Assembly: GCF_020524485.1 (NCBI RefSeq)
Contig: NZ_JAIVLF010000008.1
Location: 1-64,000 of the forward strand
Direction: 5' to 3'
Source of the DNA: Novosphingobium profundi
GTDB taxonomy: Bacteria > Pseudomonadota > Alphaproteobacteria > Sphingomonadales > Sphingomonadaceae
DNA length: 64,000 nucleotides
The translations under genes were made by a program, and so were the position numbers. Below, piece by piece: positions 1 through 7,865 of this stretch (positions within the stretch are counted from its first letter, which is position 1; each line of letters begins with the position of its first letter). The notes below the pieces were generated by a model, which saw only the letters and a list, made by a program, of their open reading frames with translations, had not been told where the DNA came from and made no database searches.

Positions 1-171
1 CGGCGTAATCCCCGCCTTCTCGCAGATCGCGCCAAGACCGTTCAGAATACCTTCCGAACTGTCATGCGGCGTCGACGGCGTCTTGTGACGGAAAAACGAG
101 CCGTCTTCCTGGTTGAACAGCAAAAGGTCGGTGAAGGTGCCGCCAACGTCGACACCCAAACGATAGGTCAT
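1..171 (-). CDS. Hydantoinase/oxoprolinase-type (HyuA-like) protein, N-terminal fragment
   Basis: Only the first 57 codons are present; the gene runs off the left edge. It starts MTYRLGVDVGGTFTDLL, and the glycine-rich VDVGGTFTD stretch is the N-terminal nucleotide-binding signature of the hydantoinase A / 5-oxoprolinase / acetone carboxylase ATPase family. These enzymes use ATP to open cyclic amides or activate ketones in the cytoplasm. The ATG at 171-169 is preceded by AAGGTG at a good ribosome-binding distance. It lies 136 bp downstream of the HMG-CoA lyase gene on the same strand, so the two may be co-transcribed. The substrate cannot be decided from this fragment. Confidence 0.75.
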   Translation of the reverse strand, partial: MTYRLGVDVGGTFTDLLLFNQEDGSFFRHKTPSTPHDSSEGILNGLGAICEKAGITP

Positions 172-307
172 GTGTTTCACCTTGTTCGAAGACTATGCGC
201 CAGCGAATAGGCCGCATGTCGGGGGAATATGAAAACGACTGGCGCACAAACATCCGCTAGGCGGAGGTTGGCCCCACCTATCGGATACGTTTGCGCGGCG
301 ATCATGC

Positions 308-1231
308 TCAGGCCTCAGCCGCTTCGACCGGCTTGGGAAAGGCGGGCGCGCGGGCGACCATGGAGGGCAGGGTGCGCTCCATGACGGTGGCAAGCCACTG
401 GTTCGCCTCGACAAGCTTGCCAAGGTCCATGCCGGTGGCAACGCCCGCGCGGTGGAGCATGTAGACCACGTCCTCGCTGGCGACGTTGCCGGCCGCGCCG
501 GGGGCGAAGGGGCATCCACCAAGGCCGCCCAGGGCGGCATCGACGACGCGTGCGCCTGCTTCCACCGCCGTCCAGGCATTGGCGATGCCGGTGCCGCGGG
601 TGTTGTGGAAATGGACGCGCACAGGGATCGGGCCGATCGCTTCGCTGACGGCGCGTACGAGGCGGGAGACGTGGGCCGGATCGGCCACGCCGATGGTGTC
701 GGCCAGTGCGATCTCGACCGGGTCGGCCTCGGCCAGTTTGCGGGCCATCTCGACAACGTGGTCCTCGGCGATCTCGCCTTCGAAGGGGCAGCCGAACGCG
801 GCGCCGATGGTGGCCTGGCCGCGCAGGCCTGCATCCTGGGCCATGGCAATGAGGCCCTTGGCGGCGTCAACCGATTCGAGGCTGGTCTGGCCCTGGTTGG
901 CGATGGCGAAGCGGTCGGAGGCGACGCAGACGGCACCCAGTTCGTGGATGCGCCCCGTGGCAATGGCGCGCTCGCCCCCCTTCGCGTTCATGACGAGGCC
1001 TGTGTAGAGAACGCCTTCGACCTCGGGCAGTCCGGCGCAGACCTCGGCCGCATCGGCCATCTGGGGCACGCGGCGCGGATTCACGAAGCTGGTGACCTCG
1101 ATGCGACGGGCACCGGCGTCGATGGCGCGGCGCACCAGTTCGAGCTTGTCCTGGGTCGAGATCAGTGTCTTTTCGTTCTGCAGGCCGTCGCGCGGGCCTA
1201 CTTCCATGAATTCAATCGACTTTGCCGTCAC
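308..1231 (-). CDS. Hydroxymethylglutaryl-CoA lyase
   Basis: 307 aa, the full length of this family. It cleaves 3-hydroxy-3-methylglutaryl-CoA to acetyl-CoA and acetoacetate, the last step of leucine breakdown, in the cytoplasm. The TIM-barrel landmarks are in place: VGPRDGLQ with catalytic Arg14-Asp15, the metal ligands His207 and His209 in HFHNTRG, and Cys240 in the GLGGCPFAPGAAGN loop that closes the active site. The start is GTG (1231-1229) behind a purine-rich AAGGAAAGG; the next in-frame ATG is only four codons before the catalytic Arg-Asp and is less likely. Liu-operon neighbours (isovaleryl-CoA dehydrogenase, methylcrotonyl-CoA carboxylase) are absent, so a role with the hydantoinase-type gene rather than leucine is possible. 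Confidence 0.9.
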   Translation of the reverse strand: MTAKSIEFMEVGPRDGLQNEKTLISTQDKLELVRRAIDAGARRIEVTSFVNPRRVPQMADAAEVCAGLPEVEGVLYTGLVMNAKGGERAIATGRIHELGAVCVASDRFAIANQGQTSLESVDAAKGLIAMAQDAGLRGQATIGAAFGCPFEGEIAEDHVVEMARKLAEADPVEIALADTIGVADPAHVSRLVRAVSEAIGPIPVRVHFHNTRGTGIANAWTAVEAGARVVDAALGGLGGCPFAPGAAGNVASEDVVYMLHRAGVATGMDLGKLVEANQWLATVMERTLPSMVARAPAFPKPVEAAEA

Positions 1232-1364
1232 GCGGATCGGGCCTTTCCTTGGGACTTTCCTTGGCTCCGGGGCCTGGAGTGCATTGCGTTTGCGGACCGC
1301 TGGGATGGGCTGAGAGGTGGCCAGTAGAGCCTTTTCGCCTCTCCCCTTGAGGTCATTTCAAAAC

Positions 1365-1371
1365 TGTACAC
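1365..1371. promoter_or_regulatory. Possible GntR half operator TGTACAC
   Basis: TGTACAC lies 225 bp upstream of the receptor start and is the reverse complement of the GTGTACA core seen at 1482-1488. GntR/FCD regulators commonly bind short T-rich/A-rich palindromes with a GT(N)AC centre, and such a regulator is encoded downstream at 4174. Weak evidence alone; notable because the second copy is nearby. Confidence 0.3.
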
Positions 1372-1479
1372 GAAATGGAGCAGGCGGTCCATACGTGAGC
1401 GCCTGCCTGACCCGATATCAAGCTGTAATTTGGATTTTGGGCGCGATTCTGAGTTGGATCGAGAAGCGCTCGAACATTT

Positions 1480-1489
1480 TTGTGTACAA
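1480..1489. promoter_or_regulatory. Possible GntR/FCD operator TTGTGTACAA
   Basis: TTGT-GT-ACAA is a palindrome apart from its centre and matches the style of FCD-type GntR operators. It sits 107 bp upstream of the TonB-dependent receptor ATG. The adjacent regulator gene at 4174-4851 is the natural candidate protein. Inference from motif shape and position only. Confidence 0.4.
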
Positions 1490-1596
1490 AGATGTAATTC
1501 GCAGTCACCTTGATGCCGCCAAGAGCCGAAACCGGCCGGGCGCTCGATGATATGTTTGCAAAGTAAGACAATTCGAGGTTCAGGGGAAATCATCAG

Positions 1597-4053
1597 ATGC
1601 AGCACAAGAAGGTAATTCTTCTCGCAGGTGTCGCGCTTGGCGTTGTCGGCGCCAATCCGGTCGCGGCGCAGTCTACGTCTTCGGGCGCGGAACTGATCGG
1701 CAATCAGATTACCGTTACTGCGCGCCGCCAGAACGAGAGCCTGAGCGACGTGCCCGCCTCGGTCACGGTGCTGACCGGCGCGGATCTTGAGGCCAAGGGC
1801 ATCGTCACGACCGAGCAGGCGATTGCGGCAACGCCGGGCGTTACGATCGTCTCCAACGCCGCGCAGGTCGGTGACGCGCAGATCAATATTCGCGGCGTCA
1901 ACGGCGCGCGTGATGCGGAGAACAACGTCGCGCTGGTGGTTGACGGCATCCTCAAGACCAACACGGCTGCGGTCAACCAGTACCAAGGCGCGCTCCAGCA
2001 GTTCGAGATCCTCAAGGGCCCGCAAGGTGCCTACTACGGGCGCGGCGCGACGGCGGGCGTGATCGTGATGACGACGAAGGCGCCCTCGGACCGGCTTGAG
2101 GCCGAAGGGCGCGCCTACTGGGCGACGCAGGACAGCCAGCTTCTTGAGGGTTCGATCTCGGGTCCTTTGGGGGGCAGCACCGGCTTTGTTCTGTTCGGCC
2201 AGTACCGCGCGACTGACGGGTTTTACACCAACACCGGACCCGATCCGCGCACGCGCGGCAAGACGATCGACCAGTACGAAGGCTGGGGGCTGGGCGGACG
2301 CCTCTTGTCCGAGCCGACAGACCGGCTGAGCCTTGATGCGAAGTTTCGCTACAACAAGATCGAGGCCGCTGCGCTCAACTACAACGCGGCTTTCGAAATG
2401 CCTGACTTCGCAAGTGCGCTGGGCATCCCGGAATACTATCAGGACGTGAACACCGCGCGTTTCGAATGGCAGCGCAACGTCCCCTCGATCGACACCCTGC
2501 GCACGATCGAGGCCTCGCTCAAGGCGGACTACGCCTTCGACGGGGCGAAGCTGACGACTTGGGTGTCCTTCTCGGACATCGACGAGACGTTCTATGCCGA
2601 CACGACCGCCGCCTCGTTCGGGCGCTTCAACGGCCAGGACGCGTGCATCGCCTCGACTGCGGCGCTCTACGATGCGGGCGTGGTGCTGGCGCCGCCGCTC
2701 TACCTTGCGCCGACGCCGGGCGGCTCGACGCTTGGTGCCTACAGCCCGACCGCCTGCGATGGTATTCAGGTGACCTTGCGCGACCAGCGCGATGTGAGCG
2801 CGGAGATCCGCCTCGCTTCGGACACAAGCGCGCCTCTGCAGTGGTCGGTCGGGGCCTATTACCTCCACATCAACCGCCACTATGCAACCGCGCTCAACGA
2901 GGATGACGGCGGGCCGGTCAATTCCAACCTCTACAACGCGCCGGGTACGCCCAACCAGACCTCGCAGCTCTTCAACGACCGCTTCAAGACCAATGTCTAT
3001 GCTGGCTTCGGGTCGCTGGAATGGAGCCCGACGCAAGCCCTTACCCTGTCGGGTGCGCTGCGTTTCGACCGCGAAGAACGCACCGTCACCCCGCTCGTGC
3101 CCGATGTCACCGATCCCATCACCGGGGCCTCGATCAATCCGGGCTACGATGTGGGTACGCTGGAGTTCCAGAAGAGAGCCTACGAGCAGCTCCAGCCCAA
3201 GGTCACCTTGCGCTACGCGTTCACGCCCGACATCAACGTCTATCTGGACTATGGTGTGGGCTTCAAGGCGGGCGGCTTCAACAGCCAGGGCAGCGCCGCG
3301 CTGATCGACACCTATTACAACGACCTCCTGGGCTCGAACCTGGCCATCGACGACGATTACAAGAAGGAGGTCAGCCACGCGCTGGAGGCGGGCTTCAAGA
3401 TTGGCCTGGCCAATGGTGATGTGCAGATCAACGGCGCGGTCTACCGCAACATTGTCGAGGACATGCAGTTCTTCGAGTTCTACACCGGCACCTTCGGCAT
3501 CCTGCGCGTTGTTTCCAATATCGACAAGGTGCGCCTGATGGGGGCGGAACTGGGCGTGGTGTGGAAGGTCGCTCCGGGCTTCACGCTCGATGCAGGCGGC
3601 AACGTCCTCGACAGCAAGATCATCACCAACTCGGTGCGGCCCGATACCGAAGGCAACAAGTCGCCCTATTCGGCCGACTATACCCTGAACCTGGGCGCTT
3701 CGGTAATCCAGCCGGTCAGCGACAGCGTCGACTTCACCTTCCGCGCGGACTACCGCCTGACCGGGCCGACCTGGTTCCACGTCGTGCAGGACCAGCAGCG
3801 CCGGACAATCTTCGACGTGTTCTATCCGGGGCTTGGCACGGCAGACTATTCGCAGACCCGGCGCGATGCCTATGGCATCGTCAATCTGCGCGCCGGGCTG
3901 AAGGGCGAGGGTTGGCACCTCACCGGCTTCGTCAACAACTTCTTCAAGAAGCGCTACCTGGAGGAAGTGATCCCGGCGCCCGAGTTCGGCGGCGCGTTCC
4001 TGACGCCGGGCGCTTTGCGCCAGATCGGCGTGGAAGCGGGCTTCAGCTTCTGA
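1597..4053 (+). CDS. TonB-dependent receptor, substrate unknown
   Basis: 818 aa outer-membrane transporter. The N-terminus has a Sec signal peptide with an Ala-rich cleavage region (NPVAAQS), then a TonB-box-like ITVTARR at about residues 38-44, the plug domain (PASVTVLTGADLE; LKGPQGAYYGRGATAG around residue 140) and a long beta-barrel rich in aromatic residues that ends in Phe, the usual outer-membrane insertion signal. AGGGG lies upstream of the ATG. The barrel ends just before the GntR regulator on the same strand, which suggests local control. Sphingomonads carry many such receptors for plant- or aromatic-derived compounds. Nothing in the sequence fixes the ligand; the neighbouring hydantoinase-type and HMG-CoA lyase genes hint at a small organic acid or amide. 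Confidence 0.9.
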   Translation: MQHKKVILLAGVALGVVGANPVAAQSTSSGAELIGNQITVTARRQNESLSDVPASVTVLTGADLEAKGIVTTEQAIAATPGVTIVSNAAQVGDAQINIRGVNGARDAENNVALVVDGILKTNTAAVNQYQGALQQFEILKGPQGAYYGRGATAGVIVMTTKAPSDRLEAEGRAYWATQDSQLLEGSISGPLGGSTGFVLFGQYRATDGFYTNTGPDPRTRGKTIDQYEGWGLGGRLLSEPTDRLSLDAKFRYNKIEAAALNYNAAFEMPDFASALGIPEYYQDVNTARFEWQRNVPSIDTLRTIEASLKADYAFDGAKLTTWVSFSDIDETFYADTTAASFGRFNGQDACIASTAALYDAGVVLAPPLYLAPTPGGSTLGAYSPTACDGIQVTLRDQRDVSAEIRLASDTSAPLQWSVGAYYLHINRHYATALNEDDGGPVNSNLYNAPGTPNQTSQLFNDRFKTNVYAGFGSLEWSPTQALTLSGALRFDREERTVTPLVPDVTDPITGASINPGYDVGTLEFQKRAYEQLQPKVTLRYAFTPDINVYLDYGVGFKAGGFNSQGSAALIDTYYNDLLGSNLAIDDDYKKEVSHALEAGFKIGLANGDVQINGAVYRNIVEDMQFFEFYTGTFGILRVVSNIDKVRLMGAELGVVWKVAPGFTLDAGGNVLDSKIITNSVRPDTEGNKSPYSADYTLNLGASVIQPVSDSVDFTFRADYRLTGPTWFHVVQDQQRRTIFDVFYPGLGTADYSQTRRDAYGIVNLRAGLKGEGWHLTGFVNNFFKKRYLEEVIPAPEFGGAFLTPGALRQIGVEAGFSF

Positions 4054-4173
4054 CAGGGCGCAGTTGGGCGGACGGCGCGCGCACTTTGCGCGTTGCGCTG
4101 CCCGCCCATCCGGCGCTAGGGAGCCTGCCTGTTTAGCAAGTGGAATGCCGGGCGCACGCACCGGGAGTTGAAC

Positions 4174-4851
4174 ATGGCCAAGACGTCAGAGCAGGTATAT
4201 CGCCAGATCCGCGCAGGTATTCTGGCGGGCGATTTCGAACCGGGCATGTTCGTACCCGAGGATGAGTTCGCGAGCTACTGCGGCACCTCGCGCACGCCGG
4301 TGCGCGAGGCGATTGCCCGCCTTGTCTCGGAGACGCTGCTGCAGCGCTCGGGTACGCGGCGGGTGTTCGTACCGCTCTGGTCCGATGGCGAGGTGGAGGA
4401 GCTCTTCACCCTGCGTGCCAAGCTTGAGGCCCACTGCGCCGAGCGCGCGGCCGAACTGATCACGCCGGACGAGATCGCGGAGCTGCGCACCCACGCCGAC
4501 TTCATCGATGCGGCACTGGGTGGGGAGGCCGATATCCCGGGCTTCGTGGAAGGCAACCGCCGTTTTCACGCGACCTTGCTGGCCGCCGCGCGCTCCGAGC
4601 CGCTTAACCAGATGATGCGGATCATCGTCAACCAGGTGATTATCCACCGCACGGCCGAGCGCTACAACGTCTCGGACCTCGAACAGAGCCAGCGCGACCA
4701 CCGCGATCTCATCGCGGCCTTCACCGCGCACGATGTCGCCTGGGCGGGCGCCATCGCGCGCAACCACATCCGCCGCGCGGCCCATGCCTATCGCTTGCGC
4801 GCGAACGAGGCGGCGACAGGCGGCGCGCACTTCACCGAGGATATGGACTAG
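4174..4851 (+). CDS. GntR-family regulator, FCD subfamily
   Basis: 225 aa from ATG 4174. An in-frame TTG at 4168 is possible, but GGGAG ends at 4167, directly against it and six bases before the ATG, so the ATG fits better. The N-terminal winged helix (residues about 3-68) contains the recognition pattern GTSRTPVREAIARL typical of GntR proteins. The C-terminal FCD domain shows the alpha-helical effector-binding fold, with likely metal ligands in GNRRFHATLL and the later RDHRDLIAAF and ARNHIRRA segments. Such proteins usually repress a nearby catabolic operon until a carboxylic acid binds. The likely target is the receptor immediately upstream. Its TAG stop overlaps the stop of the convergent transporter gene (CTAG at 4848-4851). 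Confidence 0.88.
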   Translation: MAKTSEQVYRQIRAGILAGDFEPGMFVPEDEFASYCGTSRTPVREAIARLVSETLLQRSGTRRVFVPLWSDGEVEELFTLRAKLEAHCAERAAELITPDEIAELRTHADFIDAALGGEADIPGFVEGNRRFHATLLAAARSEPLNQMMRIIVNQVIIHRTAERYNVSDLEQSQRDHRDLIAAFTAHDVAWAGAIARNHIRRAAHAYRLRANEAATGGAHFTEDMD

Positions 4852-6401
4852 GAGGCCGCGCGGCCTCGGTCGGGATTGGCGCGAAGCGCAAGCAGCGCGG
4901 CCAGTGCCAGCGTTCCCGCAGCAAAGGCCATCGTCCAGATCGGGGCCTCAGGGAACAAGGTCTTCATCACTGTCCCCATGACCGTCGCGACGAGCAGTTG
5001 CGGCAGGACCACGAAGACGTTGAAAAGGCCCATGTAGACGCCCAGCTTGGCCTGCGGCAGGTGGCTGGCGAGGATGGCGTAAGGCATCGCCAGGATCGAG
5101 GCCCAGGCGATACCGATGCCGATCTCGCACGCGATCAGCCAGGTGGAATCACGCACCACGAGAAAACCTGCAAAGCCGAGTGCGCCTGTGAGCAGGCACA
5201 GCGCATGGGTGCGCACCTTGCCCAGCCGTGCGGACAGGAGCGGAAGCAGCAGCAGTGCGGCAAGGGCCGCGACGCTGTTGTAGACCGCGAAGAGCACGCC
5301 GACCCAGTTGCCCGCCTCCTGATAGGCCGGATCGAGCGGCGAGGCGGCGCCGAAATGGGTGTTCGCCACGACAGGTGTCGTGTGGATCCACATGATGAAG
5401 AGCGCCGACCAGCTGAAGAACTGGACGAGAGCCAGGCGCTTCATCAGCAGCGGCATTCCGGCAAAGTCGCCCACGATCCCTGTGAGCATCGAGCTCTCCT
5501 TGCCCTTCCGTGCGCGCCGGGCCGCGAGGTTTACCGCGAGGCCGTAGGCGGCAAGGAGCGCGGCGAGGAGGTAGACTTCCTTTTCGAGGCTCCAATGCCA
5601 GACGGCAAGGGCCAGCGCGGCGCCAAGGCTAACCCAGGCGAGCCCCGTCGTGGGCTTGCGCACAGCCAGTGCGCTCAGGGTTGCGGGTGTGGCGGAAACC
5701 TCCTCGCAACCGGCAAAGGCGCGCATATCCTCGGGCGTATATTCGCGGGTGGACAGGACGGTCCACAGTACGGCGACGACAAGCAGCGCCGCGCCGGCCT
5801 GGAAGCTGATCCGAACCGTCTCGGGGATCGTGCCGTCCGCGGCGACATTCGCAACGCCCAGGTGATCGAGCAGGTAGGGGAAGAGCGAGCCCACGACCGC
5901 GCCCGCGCCGATGAAGGCGGTCTGTACTCCGTAGCCCGCCGTGTGCTGGTCGCGGCGCAGCATGTCGCCGACGAAGGCCCGGAACGGCTCCATCGAGACG
6001 TTGAGACTGGCATCCAGCGTCCACAGCAGGAGCGCGGCCATCAGGAGGCTGGTGCTGCCGGGCATCGCCAGCAGCGAAGCTGCTGCCAGCAGTGCACCCG
6101 CCAGGAAATAGGGCCGCCGCCGCCCGATTCTGCCGAGCCAGGTGCGGTCTGAAAGGTGGCCGATAACGGGCTGGACGAGGAGGCCGGTCAGTGGCGCGGC
6201 TACCCAAAGCGCGGGCAGGTCATCGATGGAGGAGCCCAGCGACTGGAAGACCCGGCTCATGTTCGCGTTCTGGAGCGCAAAACCGACCTGAATGCCAAAA
6301 AAGCCGACGCTGATGTTGCACAGGCCCAGCCAGCCCTGTCGGGGCTTTTCCGAGAGTGCGGTGGCCTCTTCCCGCAATCCGGCCTCGCTGCCTGTAGCCA
6401 T
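4848..6401 (-). CDS. MFS sugar transporter of the SLC45/sucrose-transporter type
   Basis: 517 aa inner-membrane permease with about twelve hydrophobic segments. The loop after the second segment, GHLSDRTWLGRIGRRRP (residues 81-97), matches the RxGRRRP signature of the sucrose/maltose proton symporters (SLC45 and GPH-like branch). The start at ATG 6401 is chosen because AAAGGA lies eight bases upstream and the hydrophobic part begins soon after; the open frame extends further upstream into the LacI-gene spacer but without membrane-protein character. It lies beside a LacI regulator and alpha-glucosidase genes, so it most likely brings maltose or malto-oligosaccharides from periplasm to cytoplasm. 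A matching palindrome at 6495 suggests LacI control. Confidence 0.85.
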   Translation of the reverse strand: MATGSEAGLREEATALSEKPRQGWLGLCNISVGFFGIQVGFALQNANMSRVFQSLGSSIDDLPALWVAAPLTGLLVQPVIGHLSDRTWLGRIGRRRPYFLAGALLAAASLLAMPGSTSLLMAALLLWTLDASLNVSMEPFRAFVGDMLRRDQHTAGYGVQTAFIGAGAVVGSLFPYLLDHLGVANVAADGTIPETVRISFQAGAALLVVAVLWTVLSTREYTPEDMRAFAGCEEVSATPATLSALAVRKPTTGLAWVSLGAALALAVWHWSLEKEVYLLAALLAAYGLAVNLAARRARKGKESSMLTGIVGDFAGMPLLMKRLALVQFFSWSALFIMWIHTTPVVANTHFGAASPLDPAYQEAGNWVGVLFAVYNSVAALAALLLLPLLSARLGKVRTHALCLLTGALGFAGFLVVRDSTWLIACEIGIGIAWASILAMPYAILASHLPQAKLGVYMGLFNVFVVLPQLLVATVMGTVMKTLFPEAPIWTMAFAAGTLALAALLALRANPDRGRAAS

Positions 6402-6494
6402 CCGGCCGTCCTTTCCCGTCTCACCTGCCGATGGTCTGCCACCGTGCGCTTCAGGCCCATGGCACTTGCACGGCCCGGGCCCGGCGGCAATCAC

Positions 6495-6508
6495 GCATAC
6501 GAATACGC
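6495..6508. promoter_or_regulatory. Candidate LacI-type operator upstream of the sugar transporter
   Basis: On the minus strand this reads GCGTATTCGTATGC. It matches 12 of 14 positions of the stretch at 7713-7726 in front of the receptor gene (ACGTATACGTATGC). It lies 94 bp upstream of the transporter ATG, in a spacer of only 133 bp. LacI-family proteins bind such palindromes around a central base step. The pairing of the two sites on both sides of the regulator gene supports a shared regulon. Confidence 0.5.
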
Positions 6509-6510
6509 GG

Positions 6511-6522
6511 CGCATTTCTGCG
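6511..6522. promoter_or_regulatory. Inverted repeat CGCA-TTTC-TGCG next to the operator
   Basis: Short inverted repeat immediately beside the CGTAT-type site. A related one, ACGCA-GTTT-TGCGT, occurs at 7659-7672 near the second operator. The repeated pairing is the only evidence of function. Confidence 0.3.
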
Positions 6523-6534
6523 TCCGTTTCGAAG

Positions 6535-7572
6535 CTAACGGGGGGCCGTGCTCTCGCGCACGATCAGCCGTGTGCCGATCAGCGGGGAGGGCGGCGCGCG
6601 CTCCTCGATCCGGGCAAGCAGGGCATCGATCAGCCGCTCGCCTGCCGCGCGCATGTCCTGCGCGATGGTGGTGAGCGTGGGCGAGGCCATGGCCGCAGCG
6701 GGCAGGTCATCGAAGCCAATCACGGCCACGTCCTCGGGGATGCGCCTTCCTGCGGCGCGCAGGGCTGCCATGGCGCCTAGCGCAATGAGGTCGCTGGCCG
6801 CGAAGACCGCGTCGAACTCGGTCCCCGCATCGAGGATGTCCTGCATGGCCGCACGGCCAAGGTCCTCGTGGCTGATCGTGTCGCGCCGGAGGGCATCGTC
6901 GGGCGCGATCCCGGCCGCATCGAGCGCTTCGCACAGTCCGCCATAGCGGTCTGCGAACTCGGGGTAGTGCTCATCCGCCTGGCCGAGGAAGGCGATGCGG
7001 CGATGTCCCAGGTCCAGCAGGTGCTCGCCTGCCATCCGGCCCGCCTGCACGTTGTCCGAACCGATCGCGGCGCCAAAGGCCGGATCGTCGACCGCGCCCC
7101 AGCGCACGAAATGCGTGCCGTGCTCGACCAGATCGCGCAGGCGGCTGCGGTAGAGCGTGTAGTCACCGTAGCCGAGCAGGATCAGCCCGTCGGCGCGGTG
7201 GCTGTCGAGATAGCGCACGTGCCAGTCGTCCTCCATGCGCTGGAACGAGATGAGCAGGTCAAGCCCGCGCGTGGCGCTGTGCCGCGTGATCGCGCCAAGC
7301 ATGGCGAGAAAGAAGGGATTGATCTTGGAATCGCCGGGGGTGTCTTCCTCGAAGAAGAGCAGCGCAATGGTGTTGGTCCGCTTGGAGCGCAGCGAGGAGG
7401 CGTTCTTGTCGACCGAGTAGTTCAGTTCGCGCGCAATGGCCTCGATGCGCTTTCGGGTCGCTTCGCTGATCGACGGGCTGCCGCGCAGCGCCCGGCTGAC
7501 GGTCGGCTGCGAGACGCCCGCCCTATAGGCGATGTCGAAGCTCGTCGGCCGGTTCGAAGGCTTGCGCCCCAT
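6535..7572 (-). CDS. LacI-family transcriptional regulator of the alpha-glucan locus
   Basis: 345 aa from the ATG at 7572, which has a strong GGGAGGA ribosome site; an earlier in-frame start at 7611 has none. Residues about 10-52 form the LacI helix-turn-helix (IAYRAGVSQPTVSRALRG) with the hinge helix after it. The rest is the periplasmic-binding-protein fold with effector pocket (for example GSDNVQAGRMAGEHL and FAASDLIALGAMAAL). It is divergent from the TonB-dependent receptor-glycosidase operon and followed by the MFS transporter on the same strand, so it should control uptake and breakdown of alpha-glucosides, probably as a maltose- or glucoside-relieved repressor. Candidate operators lie at 6495 and 7712. 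Confidence 0.88.
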   Translation of the reverse strand: MGRKPSNRPTSFDIAYRAGVSQPTVSRALRGSPSISEATRKRIEAIARELNYSVDKNASSLRSKRTNTIALLFFEEDTPGDSKINPFFLAMLGAITRHSATRGLDLLISFQRMEDDWHVRYLDSHRADGLILLGYGDYTLYRSRLRDLVEHGTHFVRWGAVDDPAFGAAIGSDNVQAGRMAGEHLLDLGHRRIAFLGQADEHYPEFADRYGGLCEALDAAGIAPDDALRRDTISHEDLGRAAMQDILDAGTEFDAVFAASDLIALGAMAALRAAGRRIPEDVAVIGFDDLPAAAMASPTLTTIAQDMRAAGERLIDALLARIEERAPPSPLIGTRLIVRESTAPR

Positions 7573-7658
7573 ATAGTCCTCCCTCTCCCGTGGCGCGGTC
7601 ATGCTGCGCACAATGGCGGCGTTCGGTCGGGCTTTGCGGCGCGGATTTCCGGGCGATC

Positions 7659-7672
7659 ACGCAGTTTTGCGT
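7659..7672. promoter_or_regulatory. Inverted repeat ACGCA-GTTT-TGCGT in the divergent promoter region
   Basis: Perfect five-base arms in the 293-bp gap between the LacI gene and the receptor gene. It resembles CGCA-TTTC-TGCG at 6511. Could be a second binding site of the regulator or a promoter-proximal structure. Confidence 0.35.
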
Positions 7673-7711
7673 ATGTTGCCCGGGTGCCACGGCGCGAGGC
7701 CCCGTTCGCTC

Positions 7712-7723
7712 TACGTATACGTA
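7712..7723. promoter_or_regulatory. Candidate LacI operator, perfect palindrome TACGTATACGTA
   Basis: A perfect 12-bp palindrome about 140 bp from both the LacI gene start (7572) and the receptor start (7866). Extended rightwards to CGTATGC it aligns with the site at 6495-6508. A third partial copy (CGTACGTATAC) overlaps the first codons of the receptor gene around 7875-7885. Position and symmetry make it the best operator candidate in the locus. Confidence 0.55.
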
Positions 7724-7865
7724 TGCCATATTATGCGTAACCAATCCCGCGTCTATGCCGAAGGCAGGAAATGAGTCGCGCCGTCTTTGAAGCGCACTCA
7801 CCCTTGGGAGCGGACGCCGCAATCGGTCTTCAGAACCGTCACGCGGCAGTGGGAGGTAACAGGGA

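Larger units (their letters stand above)
1232..1596. other. Intergenic region upstream of the first TonB-dependent receptor
   Basis: A 365-bp gap between the divergent HMG-CoA lyase and receptor genes with no convincing reading frame. It holds two TGTAC-centred motifs (described separately) and is more AT-rich than the flanking genes, as expected for a divergent promoter region. No promoter boxes stand out enough to be placed with confidence. Confidence 0.5.

Noticed and set aside
1228..4161. A 977-codon open frame antisense to the first receptor
   Set aside because: Arginine- and valine-rich shadow of a high-GC gene; the plus strand has a signal peptide, plug and barrel, the antisense frame has no family features.
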